A program made the translations under genes and the position numbers. Below are positions 12,662 to 25,261 of a stretch of DNA of 64,000 nt, piece after piece. Location: assembly GCA_029224185.1 (NCBI GenBank), contig CM055198.1, positions 5,393,573 through 5,457,572 of the forward strand. Direction: 5' to 3'. How positions within the stretch are numbered: the first letter of the stretch is position 1; every line of letters starts with the position of its first letter. Origin of the DNA: Karalla daura (lineage: Eukaryota > Chordata > Actinopteri > Chaetodontiformes > Leiognathidae). The notes below the pieces were generated by a model that saw nothing but the letters and a program-made list of their open reading frames with translations, made no database searches and had not been told where the DNA came from.

Positions 12662-14191
12662 TACTAGGAATCTGGATAACCTTTTAGATGATAATCTTTC
12701 CCTCCTGCGACTTGCTCATTTCCCCTGCTAGATTATGTTAATGCAGCATTTGAGACACTAGCAGTCAATGAGAAAGAGAACTGGGCCCATTTTTGTGAAT
12801 TGGTGATGCAGAGTACAATATGGGGTTGATGAAAGCAGTGTGCCCAGCGAGCAGACGGTGGTTGTAAGTACTTTTGGGGCTGAGGCTGGGTGCATAGCAA
12901 TACTGGAGATGTGTGTAGTATGAGCGGAGAAACACACCTTTTAGGGGGTTTAGAACAAGTCCAGTTGGAGCAAATTACAACTCCTCCAGCTTCAACAGAT
13001 CACGGCATAGACTGCATTAACACTGACACGCATCAAATTCATCTTGGTCTTTGGTGATCAAACTGCATTTTACCTGGCACCATCTCACACCAAAACATAG
13101 AAAAAAAATTATGACCACTCAACAACCCGTCAACATGATCATCAATGTTAAAAAAAGAACCTTTTAAATTCAGTATATACTACAGCTAAAAGCAATTAAT
13201 AAGTTGGTATTCAGTTTGAATTAGCTGCTGCCACCCCATTATATCTCAGTTTACACGGCTGTCAAGGCAGATTTGTCTGTTTACCTCAGGTGCAACATCC
13301 AACAGGATGTGTTGGCCATAAGCAGACAGTTCATTCTGAGTGAACATACAGACAGCACTGGTATGACTTTATGGCTCGATGCTTAATAATGTAAGGCTAG
13401 GAGCACAGTGTTAAATGTCCTCTTCTTCTATGTGTCATACCTCAGGCTGGTGTTCACCGTTTCTCAGCCCTGCATGGCTTGGTCTCCTTTCCTAAGAATA
13501 TCTGACACTGGTTAACAGGGAAGATGTTTGAGTCTCTCTCCAGCCAGACATTTATTTTTCATTTCTGTGTTTTCGCCTTTGGACAACACCATGGAGTGTG
13601 GCTAAATAAAGACTGAGCTATAGGTAGTTGAAAGGGACACGGAGCTGCCGAGTCTGTGTTGATTCTCGGTTCTAGCACTGCAGGGAGTCCACACTCCTGT
13701 CAAAACATATTCCTTTATAAAGCTTTACCATCCAAACGGAAAGAAAAAAAAAAGTCTATCTCATTTAAATGCAACGCCCATTTCACTGTAAACCCCATCC
13801 ACCCCCATGTGCCATGCCAGGTGTGCTGAGCATGGAAATACCAAACTAACAAGCAGGTGCTTTTCAAGGTCACCAAAATGCCAACATGGCTTAGATGTGC
13901 AGTCCTTGTGCTGCAATGAAAGTGCAGGGCAGACATGTGAAGCGTGTAAAATTGAGGCAGCGCGTGCAATGGTTCCTCTCCTTCTCTATCAGTTTATTCC
14001 TCTGTAATGCATAAGAACATCTGAGTTTATCTGCTGTTTGTAGTGTTTCACAGCGCTGCAGTATCTGTCTGTACCGCGTGCCCATGCATAACCATGTAAG
14101 CCGTCCTATCAGTGTGCATATGCACGCCTGAATTGTGGATGAGAGAGTAGTTTAATTACTGTCTGATTACGCCTCAACATCTTCGCCTCAT

Positions 14192-14217
14192 CCCTCTCCT
14201 CCTCCTCCTCCTCCTCC
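14192..14217. repeat. (CCT)n trinucleotide run
   Basis: About seven to eight CCT units within a pyrimidine-rich stretch that continues to about 14255. The minus strand is polypurine AGG, which may favour triplex or G-rich structure. Confidence 0.93.
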
Positions 14218-14261
14218 CGCTTCCGCTCTTCTTTCCATTTTTCCTCCTTCCAACACTTTCC

Positions 14262-14570
14262 ATATTACAAGGCCTCTCGTTCCTTATTAATGAGATGCAT
14301 TAAAATGGAGAATTACCCCATCGCCACCCCTCCAATGTCTTCCCGTGCATTTTAAGCCTGCATTGAGTTCACCCGCCCCTTTCCATATTGTCTTCCACTT
14401 CATATTCTGCAGGCATCGACCCTGCAATATCCACACTGAACTCATGTTCAGCCTTCCCCAAGGAGCCTAAATACCAGCTGATCAGTGAGTTAAGGAAACA
14501 ATTTATGTTGAGCCTGGATGAATGGTACACCAAGCGGTTTAAAGTTTAAGCAGTGTAATTATTGCTGCGA
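14262..14570. promoter_or_regulatory. candidate conserved non-coding block
   Basis: Repeat-free block with ATTAATGAG, TTAAAATGG, CAATATCC and GTGTAATTATTGC words, no long homopolymer and no lengthy open frame. The texture resembles vertebrate conserved non-coding elements, but conservation cannot be judged from one sequence. Confidence 0.2.
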
Positions 14571-16930
14571 CTCGATGAGGAAAATCTAAACTCGGTCCAT
14601 CTTAGTGTGAAAAAGAAACTCTGAAGGCACTTCAGATGTGTGTGCTGCAGAACAATTACTCATTTGGTGTAATTGAACCAGTCTACCCTGACAAGTCTGT
14701 AACTGCCAAAAACAGCTTCCAGCCACAGAGAATACTTCATCTGCATGTTTTACCCGGTGTGCCGCAGAGTTGACTCTGCCTTTCATTAGTATCTTCACAC
14801 CTTAGCCGCTTCGTTTTAATCTCCAGTAATCCTTGAATGCCCACATTAGTTTCAGTGACATCACTAGAAAGTGTGAGTTTGCGCATGTTGCTGCTGCTTT
14901 GTTGCCACTGTTGAGGCTTAGTTTGATTTGGTTACATTTCCAAAGCCAGGTGGCAAATCCCCTCGTCATGCTCGTGACTGTGGCTGAATCAGGCTGAGCA
15001 ACAACAACCTGAAAGATCCAAATCGGAAAGCTAAACAGTAATGATACACTGAAGACTAAATAAGTCATATTGTGTGTATACAATCTGTGTATCCACACAA
15101 CCGTTTAGCCATTCATCAGTCATCTTACCAGCTTATACTCAGGGACACAAAGGTGACTATAAGCAAGTCAGTGTCAAGTACAAAAAATGCTGATTTAAAC
15201 AGTATCAAAATGAATAGAAAGTATGAAAATTAAAAGCCCTTCCAGCAATAAATGTCAGAATTTATGAATCATCATTTTCTCTAAAATCTTCAAATGAAAA
15301 GTTTAGGTGAGTAAAAAGCATAGTGTCTGCCTGTGAAGTATAATGTAGTAGAAATATATATAGAATGTAAGCAAAATGACTTGTCAGCATGGCACACCAT
15401 AATGCAACCCCATGTGCTTTCTATATCGTTTAAGATGTTCACCCCTCCCTCAGCTCTATTTACCTTAGAGGTGATGAGACAAGACAGGTAGGGATGATCA
15501 GCCTCCCTGCTGATTAACTGCAGCTTGATTTTAATTTCAAACAACGCACAAACCTAATTAATATTCCGGAGACTTAACAAAATGTGTATTAAACTGTAAA
15601 GCAGAGAAGTTAGTCAGGAGACAAAGCCTCAAGGATATCCGAAAGTCACCAATAAATGCTGGCCTGCCAGTTTTTAAGATTCAAGATGGTGTGGGAGATA
15701 TTTTGTGCAAAAGGATTTCGATGTTGAGATGGTAAAGAAAAAGTTGCTTTTTATCTCCGACCATTTTACTCTTTGAAGAAAACAAATAGCTCATCTATTC
15801 TTTTCTTTTTACTTCCTATGTTGTTGTGATCTGTCTTTTTTCTTCTTGAGCAACACTCGACACTCCCACACACACCCTATCACCCTCCCCACCCCCACCA
15901 TGCCAGTCCTCCTCATCTTTAATATCTTTTTCTTTCCCAGTAGCCGTTCCACACTGTCAGCCAATTCCTGCCTATCTGCAGCCCAAAAGTGGCTGTGCTT
16001 GGCTGATTCCACTGATAAGAGAATGAATGCCTGCTGTCCACAAAGCAGGAGGGGGTGAGGGGGAGGGGGAGAGAACAGGGAGATGGAAAACACAGAGAGA
16101 CGGGGAAACTGAGAAACCATATGAATAACAATTCCTGTTTTTGGTATTATTTGTAAAAAGCCAGCAGGTTTGGTGCATTGAAACCTACTTCCAGACTTAA
16201 CTCAAATGTATACTCTTTACATTAAATTGTACTCCACTGCTGTTTAAAAGAGTCCCTGTCAGGTACTTGACTTGTCAGAAAAGAGTACAGCTCCATAAAA
16301 CAGCCTTTTTTTCTCTCCCCCAGTCAGGGGCTGCTGATACTGTATCAGTGGAGGAAGATGAATCATTTGCATTTACATCAAATGGTGATGAGAGGAGTGG
16401 TAGAGGCAGTGTGAGAGAGAATGAGGGAAGGTTAAGGTCAAGTTGTACTTCATAGAGGAGACACTAATCTCCTCTGGGGGAAAGAAAGCGAGCTACCCTG
16501 GAAAGAGTAAAGCTGGAGGAGGGGTGAGGATGGAGGAGGATGAGCCGAGTGGAACCATGTTTAACTGCAGCGCTACGGAGCAGCTGGAGGAGCGGGGCGG
16601 TGGCAGGAGACACGCTGAAGCTGGTGCACACACATAAATACAGACACAGGTTAAGATGTGTATAAAACAATGTGAGCATAGTGTTGAGTGACAATCACTG
16701 TAGAATATAGGTCAGGCAGGAGGATGCATGGCAAGAAAGCAAAAGTGAAGCTGAGATTTGAAGTTGCTGGCACACTGAACTCTGATACACACATACATAC
16801 GCATATATAAACTTCACAGGACTGGATTTCATAATGCTGAATTTCATTTTATCAATACACACTGATATGGTAGAGGATGTGGTAATATATCTCCATACAG
16901 ACTAAGTTATATTATTATATAACTTAACTA

Positions 16931-16935
16931 TTATA

Positions 16936-17029
<94 letters not shown>

Positions 17030-17031
17030 TA
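16931..17031. repeat. (TA)n microsatellite, about 90 bp
   Basis: Long, almost pure TA array from about 16939 to 17022, ending in ACATATAT. Each unit is self-complementary, so the whole tract can extrude as a cruciform and is a typical fragile, hard-to-assemble site. Assembly length here should be treated with caution. Confidence 0.98.
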
Positions 17032-17860
17032 GTTAGTAATGCATATATTGTTCTTGTATGTGTAAAGTCTAATACTGTACATCATGCAAATAGTGTGAGC
17101 AGTTGTTGAACTGTAAAGTAGCAAGGCAGGTAGTATAATTAAGCCATTATTCCTCATTATGACTCCTCTGTACTTTTTTTGCTTTCTACTTCACTGCCAT
17201 CAGGACGAATATGGAGGGCAGCATCTCTCCCAGGTTCCAGTGAGCATCCTCTTCATTTCTCCACCATTCACACTGTAGAGTTGTTCAGAAGCAGAAACAG
17301 GGGGTTGAGGCGTCATTACAATTACTTGTAATGAGATAGGGCCCTTGTGCCATTGCTTTAATGGGATGGCGGCGACAGATGACAGCCATGGACAAGTGAT
17401 TTTGACCAGCAACCCATTTACAATATACACTCCACAGCCATGCACAAGTCAGGAACAAGAATGTTGGTGCCTGTGTGTGTCAGCCTGCGATTTTCTCTGA
17501 AATTAAGTAACAAGAATATTTTCTTTTCCCTGTTCACATTATGTTGTGAGACCAGTGTTTTTAGATTTATTCACTTTATGGAGTATTTGCTTTAAAAAAA
17601 AAGTTTGGGGAGTGGAAAAGGCCAGCTTTCTGTGGATAGAAGCCTCAAACAAAGGCTGAATAAAAAAAACATGGCTTTTCAAATGTGTCCATATCGTGGC
17701 GAATGCGCTTGAAATCTTGAAAGAAGATTAAGCTTTCGGTTTGAACTGCAACCCTGAGCTTGCCTCTGCCGTGTTGGCTGCCAACAGAGGCTTTACCACA
17801 AGGTTTGTACACAACCTCTGGTGGAGCAAAGATCATAGGCACCACGAGAAAAACAGAAAT

Positions 17861-17892
<32 letters not shown>
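17861..17892. repeat. (CA)n microsatellite
   Basis: Pure CA array of about 16 units. Confidence 0.97.
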
Positions 17893-17894
<2 letters not shown>

Positions 17895-18324
17895 ACAGAA
17901 ACAGACCCGTGTGCATGCTGTGAGCAATCTGTGCCCTTTGCTGTACACTTCCTGCTGGGCTACACAGCAACCAGCACTCTTTTCCCTTTCCAACGTCCCC
18001 CTGTGCTCACACATCGCGATGTCTTAATGACCGCCAAGTGATCAGAGCTTCATTTATCTGACAGACTGAAGAAGAAACAGCATTGATTGTCTTTCCCGTC
18101 AGAATATCACAACCTTGCCCCATCATCGGAAAGTTAGCCGTTGCCCCCGAGTAAAACAAGCAGCCTGTACTGCGGCTGGGAGGTGATGATTATGCTGCCT
18201 TAGTAGGCCGCAGAGAGTGTGAATTTATCAATGAGCATTTCAGTTTGAGGCTGAAGCTGCACTTTCAGTCAGGAGAGTTCCTGCTGATGTACAGAGCCAC
18301 AGCACGATTCATCAGATGGGATTT

Positions 18325-18338
18325 GGGGGGTGGGGGGG
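18325..18338. repeat. paired G runs
   Basis: A run of six G, one T, then seven G. It may be part of a two-layer quadruplex but there are too few separate runs for a confident call. Confidence 0.7.
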
Positions 18339-18628
18339 ACAACAGAAAGGCCTACATCATTTTTCAAGTTAGGTTTTGGCAATAGCCCCACAACACAATC
18401 TTTCATTCCGAGATGTATTGTCAATGTTGTGCATAAATTCTTCTTGCCATGAATACTTGTGTGAATGTGGGCTGAGAGTCAGAGATAAGACATATTAAAA
18501 GCAAGTCGCACTTTACACACTGTTGCTATATAGATACAAAAGTACTCAGATTGCCATGGAGACCAAAAGAACAAAGTATAGCGAGATATACTGATTGATT
18601 TGACTTTAATTGACGATAAAAAACAGTC

Positions 18629-18654
18629 TTCATCGTCATCTTCATCATCATCAT
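18629..18654. repeat. (TCA)n trinucleotide run
   Basis: Imperfect TCA/TCG/TCT trinucleotides followed by an AGC run near 18658-18667. Its translation is a poly-Ser stretch, with no gene context. Confidence 0.88.
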
Positions 18655-20566
18655 TACCAGCAGCAGCACCCTACTCCTCCTACACATCCCCCTCCCCACA
18701 GGCATCCAGAGCATCATTTCAACTAACTGGTGCCAAACATTTAAACAAGCCTTGCAGTGCACACTTAACGGCCTTCCTAATGAATATCATATTCAATACA
18801 ATATATAATGAGCACACTCTATGAGGCCCACAGATAATGAATCACACCTTGCTCCACATGGAGGAATAATTGATTGATATGCATCTCCACATCCTGCACA
18901 AGGGCCAACTGATCCACCCACGGTCATTTGCAATTGAACCCAAAGGCTGGGATCATTTAGTGTATATTTGATAGATGCTAACTCCGCTTTACGCATACAG
19001 GCTGCATGCATGAACATGGTTAAAGAAGCCACAGCAAATGTATGAAAACCACCAAAAGAGGATGAGGAAGGTGGAGTGAGAGCTGTAACCTGAGACCAGA
19101 TCGTCACAGCGTGTTATCCTGCAGGATTCTGAGCATACAGATGTTTCATACAGACACAAGGCTCCTACTGATGCATGGGCCTGTCTGGCAGGGATGCCAT
19201 GATAGCCTTGGTTCCTCACTATCGACTGAAAGCCACTGTGGGAGGATTGGGCTGTTGCTTTAATTGTACTGTATTGCATAGACCATGGAACAAGCAAACA
19301 TCCATTAAGTTAATGGGGTATCACATCAGATAGATTGTCTATGCATTGGACTGAATTGAATATATATCAAATAGGATTAGCAAAGGATCACATTCTGCTT
19401 TATTTATGCTTTACATTGCATCATCATCAACTTTTCCATTGCCATGGACATGTAGGCTGCACGAGTGGAGTACTCTGCTGAGCCTGTTGCAGATCGGAGC
19501 CAAGTCAAAAAAGAACGGAAAAAAAACCCATAACCGGATGAATGGATGGTGGCAGAGATGTGTCCTACAGGGCTGCAGATGAACACTGAGGCTGAGATGC
19601 CTTCAAGTTTTCTTATTTTCATTAAGCTGCTGCTTATCAGCCAATTAGGTTGTAACTAATCAATTAAAATCCAATCATTGTCAAGCGCCATAACCAATCA
19701 GCTTTGTGATGGAAGGTCTAAACATCAGCTTGATGCCTCTGCCTGTTCCTGTCGAGATAAAATAAGAAGGAGGGAGAGGAGAAAACAGAGAGGTCGCTCC
19801 CAAGGACTGGTAAAATGTGTCCCGGCTAATGACAGATGATAAGAATCCAGGCTAAAAACAACCTTGATGAATATGGTAATGACAGCGCACACACACAAGC
19901 TGTGGGAAAGTTTCCTCCTCTGACTCTGACTTTCTCTGACACGCACAGATTTGCTAACAACTATTGTTTCTTGCCTAGTTTCCAACAAGTGATGCTGCTC
20001 TTTTTTCCAACAGCCTGGCAAACTCAGGGTTGGCCTATGGCTTTAAAACAGTGCTAAAGATTAGAGATTTTTAGTTGGACACTGATCCCCAGCCCGACTG
20101 CTCACACTGAGCAGCGCACTCAGGAAAAGACTGAGCTAAACGTCTGAAATGTAAAGTCAAAGAAAATGAAAAGCAAGCAAACGCACAAAGAGAGCAAAGA
20201 TGAAAAGAGTTCAGTCAAAAACAACTTTGCCATTGTTCTCGGCTCATTGTGTGGAGGGCGGCTCGGAGCCTGCGAGCTTTGATTGTTCTTAACCAGATTA
20301 ACGTTCGAGGAACTCTAACGAGAAAGTGCCCTTAATGAAGGCGGATCAGATAAGAGCGAGATTAGAAAGGAGAGATTTAAGGGAGAACAGTGGAAGTCGG
20401 GGCAGGAAAGAGAAGGATGAATGCAAACAAAATGCTGGGTCTCACAGCTCTATTTTAGTTCCGTCGACTCTTTGAGACAGAAGTATATTCCGGTTGCTCT
20501 GTCGTGGCTTTCATAGGATCCACTCAGTTACATTTTTGTGCGGAGCCCTCACTGAGGTGAGAGGCA

Positions 20567-20568
<2 letters not shown>

Positions 20569-20642
<74 letters not shown>
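20569..20642. repeat. (TG)n microsatellite, about 37 units
   Basis: Long pure TG array. A CA array begins 206 bp downstream (20849), so the two form a long inverted pair on the same strand. Confidence 0.99.
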
Positions 20643-20643
<1 letters not shown>

Positions 20644-20848
20644 ATTAGACCTGGTGCGAGAGTCTATTAGAGAGGTGGGAGTTGTGAAGGTAATCCTCTT
20701 GATACCTCCGCTGCAGAACCACATCACTTTCTCCCCTCTTTCTGTCTCTCTCAACATCCCTCTATCATTTTGTCTTATCACTGCAGCAGCCTAATGATGA
20801 TGAAGCTGTGGACTCAGCAAAGGAGTCAGGGGAGCATTACCTGTGTTG

Positions 20849-20850
20849 CG

Positions 20851-20895
<45 letters not shown>

Positions 20896-20901
20896 ACACA
20901 C
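20849..20901. repeat. (CA)n microsatellite
   Basis: CA array with one G interruption near 20891, complementary to the TG array at 20569-20642. Confidence 0.98.
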
Positions 20902-22442
20902 GTCCTGTGTAATGGCGGCGGGGCGAGGCGGAGGGTTTTTGCTTTAGCTATCAGCGCTGCCTAATAGCTGACTCCAAGCAGCAGTGATTGGTATGGTGTG
21001 TAATTCCTGTTAAGGTGGCTGTTGTGGGGCAGGCGTGTGATGATGATTCCTGCAGCGGTGGGTGCCTAGCCTCAGCTCGCTAAGCCGCAGCGCCGTTGTG
21101 ACATGTCAGAACTCGGCGTACTCAGGCTGCTCATCCCCGTGGACAAAAAGGCAGCAGAGAAGCTACGATGGGCAAAAGGAGGAGACAACCAGATAGGCAC
21201 AAGCAGGTGAGAGTCGGTGCCCGAGGCAGCGAGACAACAAAGGCCGACCGAGCACGTGTGCATGTTGCCGCGGCGCTATTTTGCCTTACGCGAAAGCTGA
21301 TGTGAGAGAGTCAGACAAAGAATCCACTCTCATCAGTCGATAACTGCACCCAAGGCCAGCTCTTTTCATCAGCACTACTGAGAGAGGGATCCCGTAACAA
21401 TGAGCAGAGAACAAAACAGCGTAAAGGACCATACTGGAGGTTTACGTGTGAGAACGCGCTCAAGATTCTACTAACACTGTGGTCAATTAACTCATCCGAA
21501 ACTGTCACGCTCACATGGGGTTCTAGTCTTAAGTGGCTGACAATGAATAAGCACATTTTTGCTTTTTCAGCAAAAAAACATTTCAGCTTAAAAAAATAAC
21601 TACGTAAAAATGCCTCAGCATCTTTGCACTCAGAAAAATACTATAATAATAGCATTTTAGTATAGTAGTAGTAATAGTAGCACGGATCCAAACGACATTG
21701 AGGTCCTCCTCATGCAGGAATCTTACTGGTCTAGAAAGAATTCAGTCTGCCCAGGTGTTGATGTTTGGTTTTTTTTCCTCACAAATTCCTCATTGTATTT
21801 GCAAACTGAAAAAAAGTTTCCAAACACTTAACTGGACTCTCCCAGTTCAGCACCGGCCAAGCTGCTGCTGCAGAATCCTCTCCAAACTTCAAGTCATAAG
21901 TTGTGGAGTAAATAGTGCATCGACCCACCCAATCATGTCCGTTTGATTTGCGTGGTGCGACAAAGTCCTGTTAAATCACTGCGTGCAACGAGCAATACCT
22001 CGTTAATGACGCCATAACTTCAGCAGGACCTGACACCCACTCCCATTCTCCGCTTCTTCCACCCATATACATATATTAACGCTATCAATTATTTAGCGCC
22101 ATTGTCATCCGCCAAGGACAAAAGGCATGTCTGTGAAATGAAGAAGCGCCTCGCACAAGAAATGAAAGATAGAAGGAAGCGTAAGAGAGCGGAAGAGTTG
22201 AAACAAGAGACAAGAAAGAGATGACGTCTGTTCTTGAGGCCCTCTAATGTTTACATCTGCTCGCCTCTATAACACCCTGTGGGCATGTACTGTAAGTGTA
22301 CACGCTGCTCGCTGTGCATGTAGCCCCCGCGGCAGATGGAGACGTATGCATGAGCTCATGTAACAGCTAATGAAAGCAGATTTAGAACAGACACGCACAC
22401 GTACACGCGATAAACTCGACCGCACGAGCAAAGAAGCGTCAT

Positions 22443-22720
22443 AAAAACCTGAGCGGGCGCCACCATTGTCTCCCATGAAGAGCTATGAAATCTCATTAAT
22501 GTGCATTACTGTGTTTGAGTGGGGATTTGGGCGGTGAGGAGAAGACTGAATTATTATCGAGCTCGTCTCCCCATCCGAACAATTATTTGTCTTCCAGCGC
22601 CCTCGTGAAAGGCACAGGCGAGTGAGGACTGCGTTTTGAACATCCACGGCTCTGAATGTGGAAACCGATGAGTTTGCAATGCAGCGAGAGCCGAATAAAA
22701 GCTGCAGTTATGCCTTTGCT
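22443..22720. promoter_or_regulatory. candidate conserved non-coding block
   Basis: Repeat-free stretch containing CTCATTAATGTGCATTA and GAATTATTATCGAG, both rich in homeodomain-type words, followed by a moderately CpG-bearing part. No coding frame fits. The call rests on texture only. Confidence 0.22.
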
Positions 22721-22774
22721 TGCTGTACGATTCTTCTGCCCTTGCCCTCTGGCTCTGTGTGTGAGGGAGAGAGA

Positions 22775-22796
22775 ATGTGTGTGTGTGTGTGTGTGT
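22775..22796. repeat. short (TG)n
   Basis: About 11 TG units preceded by a short GAGA stretch. Confidence 0.93.
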
Positions 22797-23082
22797 TTTG
22801 TGTCCCCAATGCTTGCAGTTCATTCAACTTCATCGTCTCAGGCCTTGGCGCCTCGGAGTCTTGCTCGGTCAAACTCTGCCATATATGTTGACTTAAGCAT
22901 GCACTGCTCGGCCCAAACAGTGACATGCGAGGCTGTTTGTTGGATGAGTAGGAGGGAGACGACCAGAGATGAAATATCAATACATGCCAGCCTGTGGATA
23001 AAGGGGTGTGCAAACAATCAAAGAAGAAGTCTAAATCCTTAGAGTTTTCGTCTGTAGAAATATCATTGTATAGGTGTGGAAG

Positions 23083-23130
23083 TAAGTGAGTGAGTGAGTG
23101 TGTGTGTATCTGTGTGTGTGTGTGTGTATC
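23083..23130. repeat. compound (GTGA)n(TG)n
   Basis: GTGA tetranucleotides pass into TG dinucleotides with two ATC interruptions. A CA array follows 160 bp downstream, making an inverted pair. Confidence 0.94.
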
Positions 23131-23290
23131 CAGGCCTATGTGGGCATGGAGGTATGTACTGTAGCAGTGGGAGCAGCATCGTTCTATAACAATAAGCCAG
23201 AGTCATGGCACGCGTGCTTCCTGAAATGTCACCAAAAGGATTTTTTTCTTTTTTGCCACACACAGCAAACTTCCCCTCTGCCCTAGAGGA

Positions 23291-23291
23291 A

Positions 23292-23322
<31 letters not shown>
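23291..23322. repeat. (CA)n microsatellite
   Basis: About 14 CA units with an AGA near the end, complementary to the TG run at 23083-23130. Confidence 0.96.
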
Positions 23323-23323
<1 letters not shown>

Positions 23324-23371
23324 TGAGACTCAGCCAGGGTTAGTTAGTGGATGAAGGTAAGATGGTGATTG

Positions 23372-23443
23372 CAGAGAGAGAGAGAAAGAGAAGGTCACAG
23401 CAGTAGAGAGAGAGAGAGAGAGAGAAAATGAGAGAGAGAGATA
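23372..23443. repeat. (GA)n tract, interrupted
   Basis: Three GA-rich runs separated by short unique sequence (around 23391-23404 and 23425-23430). Confidence 0.95.
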
Positions 23444-24434
23444 TAAAAATGAGTAATAACGAGAAAACCAGGAAGAATGAATACAGACAAATCTAACATG
23501 AGGCAAGGGGCAGGAATAACAGATCAAACTAAGCTGCTGGGGTTGTGAGAAAAGTTAGGCAGTAAACAAGTGGCAAGGACTTGGAGAAGCCCGGTGTTGA
23601 TGACAAGACTGGAACTTAGATTAAAAAGAGCTGGAGCCCGGTGGAAGAGGCTGTACTCAGTCTCTGTCCGAACTCTGCATCATGCGGATAAATGTTTGCA
23701 CACATGCCCACGGGGGAGAATGTGACGGTGGCTTTCAGTGCTGTCTGGGAATTTGTAAACTGAAAAAAAAAAGAAAAAAGATACAAACAAATAGGCAAGC
23801 ACCAAAAAGAAGCCCCACATCAGACTGCGGTGCACGGAAAGATGGAGGCCAACAGTTGGTAGAACATTTCCACCATTTACAACATCTCCACAGACCGTCT
23901 ACCTGGGTTATGGGGCCGTAATGGCTCGCTCTGTAGCCCACTTTCTGCTATGAAAAAAGAGGAGAGGAAAACGTGCATGTCAATGACACTCAGATATGAT
24001 GTCCATTATCAAGATGGAAACACTCAGAGCCATTAAGCAAAAGTAACTCATAAACTGCCTTTATATGTTTACCCTAGCCTCATGCTGTGACATGCCTCCA
24101 GTGCATGGTGAGAATCTTATTTATTTCATTTCCTTTCCACTTGCAATGCAGTTGTTTTGTAATATGTCAAGCAGAACTCCAGATGCTTTAAGCAGTTCAA
24201 TAAGTGGATTTCCATTGCCATGGAAATCGACATCGACTAATTCCAACACTTATCTCAGTTCACCAATAGCCATGAACTGAGCTGAGCAGACAGCCTTACA
24301 GTATACAACATGAAAACCTGAGAATTACACACCGTAGTATTGATTAATACCACACAAATGAGGCTAATTAAACAAACTGGATATACGTTTAGGTTTTGAC
24401 AAAGAACCAAGTCAACATTTAATTAAGAATTGCG

Positions 24435-24477
24435 TCTGTGTGTGTGTGTGTATATATATACATATATATGTGTGTGG
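24435..24477. repeat. compound (TG)n(TA)n
   Basis: TG units, then TATATATACATATATATG, then TG again. The central part includes the 12-bp palindrome ACATATATATGT. Confidence 0.95.
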
Positions 24478-24809
24478 GCAGGATATGTAGGCATGAATGC
24501 CATTTTATGTATACATAAAGAGACACACCAGTGTTAACTCTGTTTTGAAAAGACCAATCAACAGTCCTTAGAAGAAAGGAGACAATCCCATCTTTGGTGA
24601 TATTCTAACATAATTAGTGAAAACTACCCACAGCTGAAATCACCATTTGCACTTTTATGAGGCATGTGATCTTGGTGCCAGCGCATGTAATTATAGTTTC
24701 TCTTATGAGGCATAGACAGTTATTGTTATTCACACTCGCACACCGCATATTCTACTGTACCCTCTCTGCATCAGTGGCTCGTGAAATCGACTCATCAGTA
24801 ATGGGCAGG

Positions 24810-24811
<2 letters not shown>

Positions 24812-24844
<33 letters not shown>

Positions 24845-24992
24845 GGGGAGAGGGAGAGAGAGAGGGAGAACAGAAGCGGTCAGGGAGAGAGCGTGGTGAA
24901 ATAATGTGCAGAAAGACAGAGGAGGGAGAAAAAATAAAAGAAATAAAAGACGTAAAAGCAGAGAGAGTCAGAGCGAGGGAGAGAGAGAGAAA
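24812..24992. repeat. long polypurine tract
   Basis: Pure GA array at 24812-24841, then G-rich GGGAGA words and an A-rich AAATAAAAG part, almost entirely purine on the plus strand. It is a candidate for H-DNA. Frames inside it are Arg/Glu repeats. Confidence 0.94.
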
Positions 24993-25237
24993 GGCTTTCA
25001 ATGAATTCCCGGCAAGCTGGATGATAATACGGCTTGTTATGATGCTCGGTTCCTTTTATGAAGCCAAGCTGTAATACAGGCAGCAGAAGAAAGGGTGAGG
25101 CACAAAGAAAGGGAGAGGGCCATGCCTGAGACATCGCTGAGTATATGAAGGATGGTATTGGAGGCCAGCTATCGATCGTGGTGTGCTCCAGCTCAGCTCT
25201 GGAGAGTTGATCAGATGCCTTGGAAGGAGCACGGCAT

Positions 25238-25261
25238 ACACACACACACACACACACACAG
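25238..25261. repeat. (CA)n microsatellite
   Basis: About 12 CA units. Confidence 0.95.

Larger units (their letters stand above)
11973..16930. other. non-coding sequence, no gene seen
   Basis: About 5 kb of largely unique DNA. It holds a short TG array at 12639-12661, a CCT trinucleotide run at 14192-14217, a repeat-poor AT-rich block at 14262-14570 and an octamer word ATTTGCAT at 16365-16372. Frames at 12187-12534, 13807-14007, 14802-15098 and 15809-16178 show no recognisable protein; at 13.8-14.0 and 15.8-16.1 kb both strands are open over the same bases. I see no RNA gene. Confidence 0.65.
17032..20568. other. non-coding sequence, no gene seen
   Basis: Mostly unique sequence with a CA array at 17861-17892, a G-rich pair of runs at 18325-18338 and a TCA/CAT trinucleotide stretch at 18629-18654. 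Frames at 17200-17445, 18793-19297 and 19725-20021 are unrecognised. The 19630-19700 part has repeated CCAAT-like words (CCAATTAG, CCAATCAT, CCAATCAG) but no accompanying transcription start signal. Confidence 0.65.
20902..24434. other. non-coding sequence, no gene seen
   Basis: Contains a repeat-poor block at 22443-22720, TG/CA arrays at 22775-22796, 23083-23130 and 23291-23322, a GA tract at 23372-23443 and an A-rich run near 23763-23780. 21660-21681 is a small TAG/TAA trinucleotide run. Frames at 22656-23042 and 22708-23013 run through the TG array on opposite strands and are not credible genes. Confidence 0.65.

Noticed and set aside
18629..18667. Poly-Ser coding repeat
   Set aside because: TCA/AGC trinucleotide run without any supporting gene structure.
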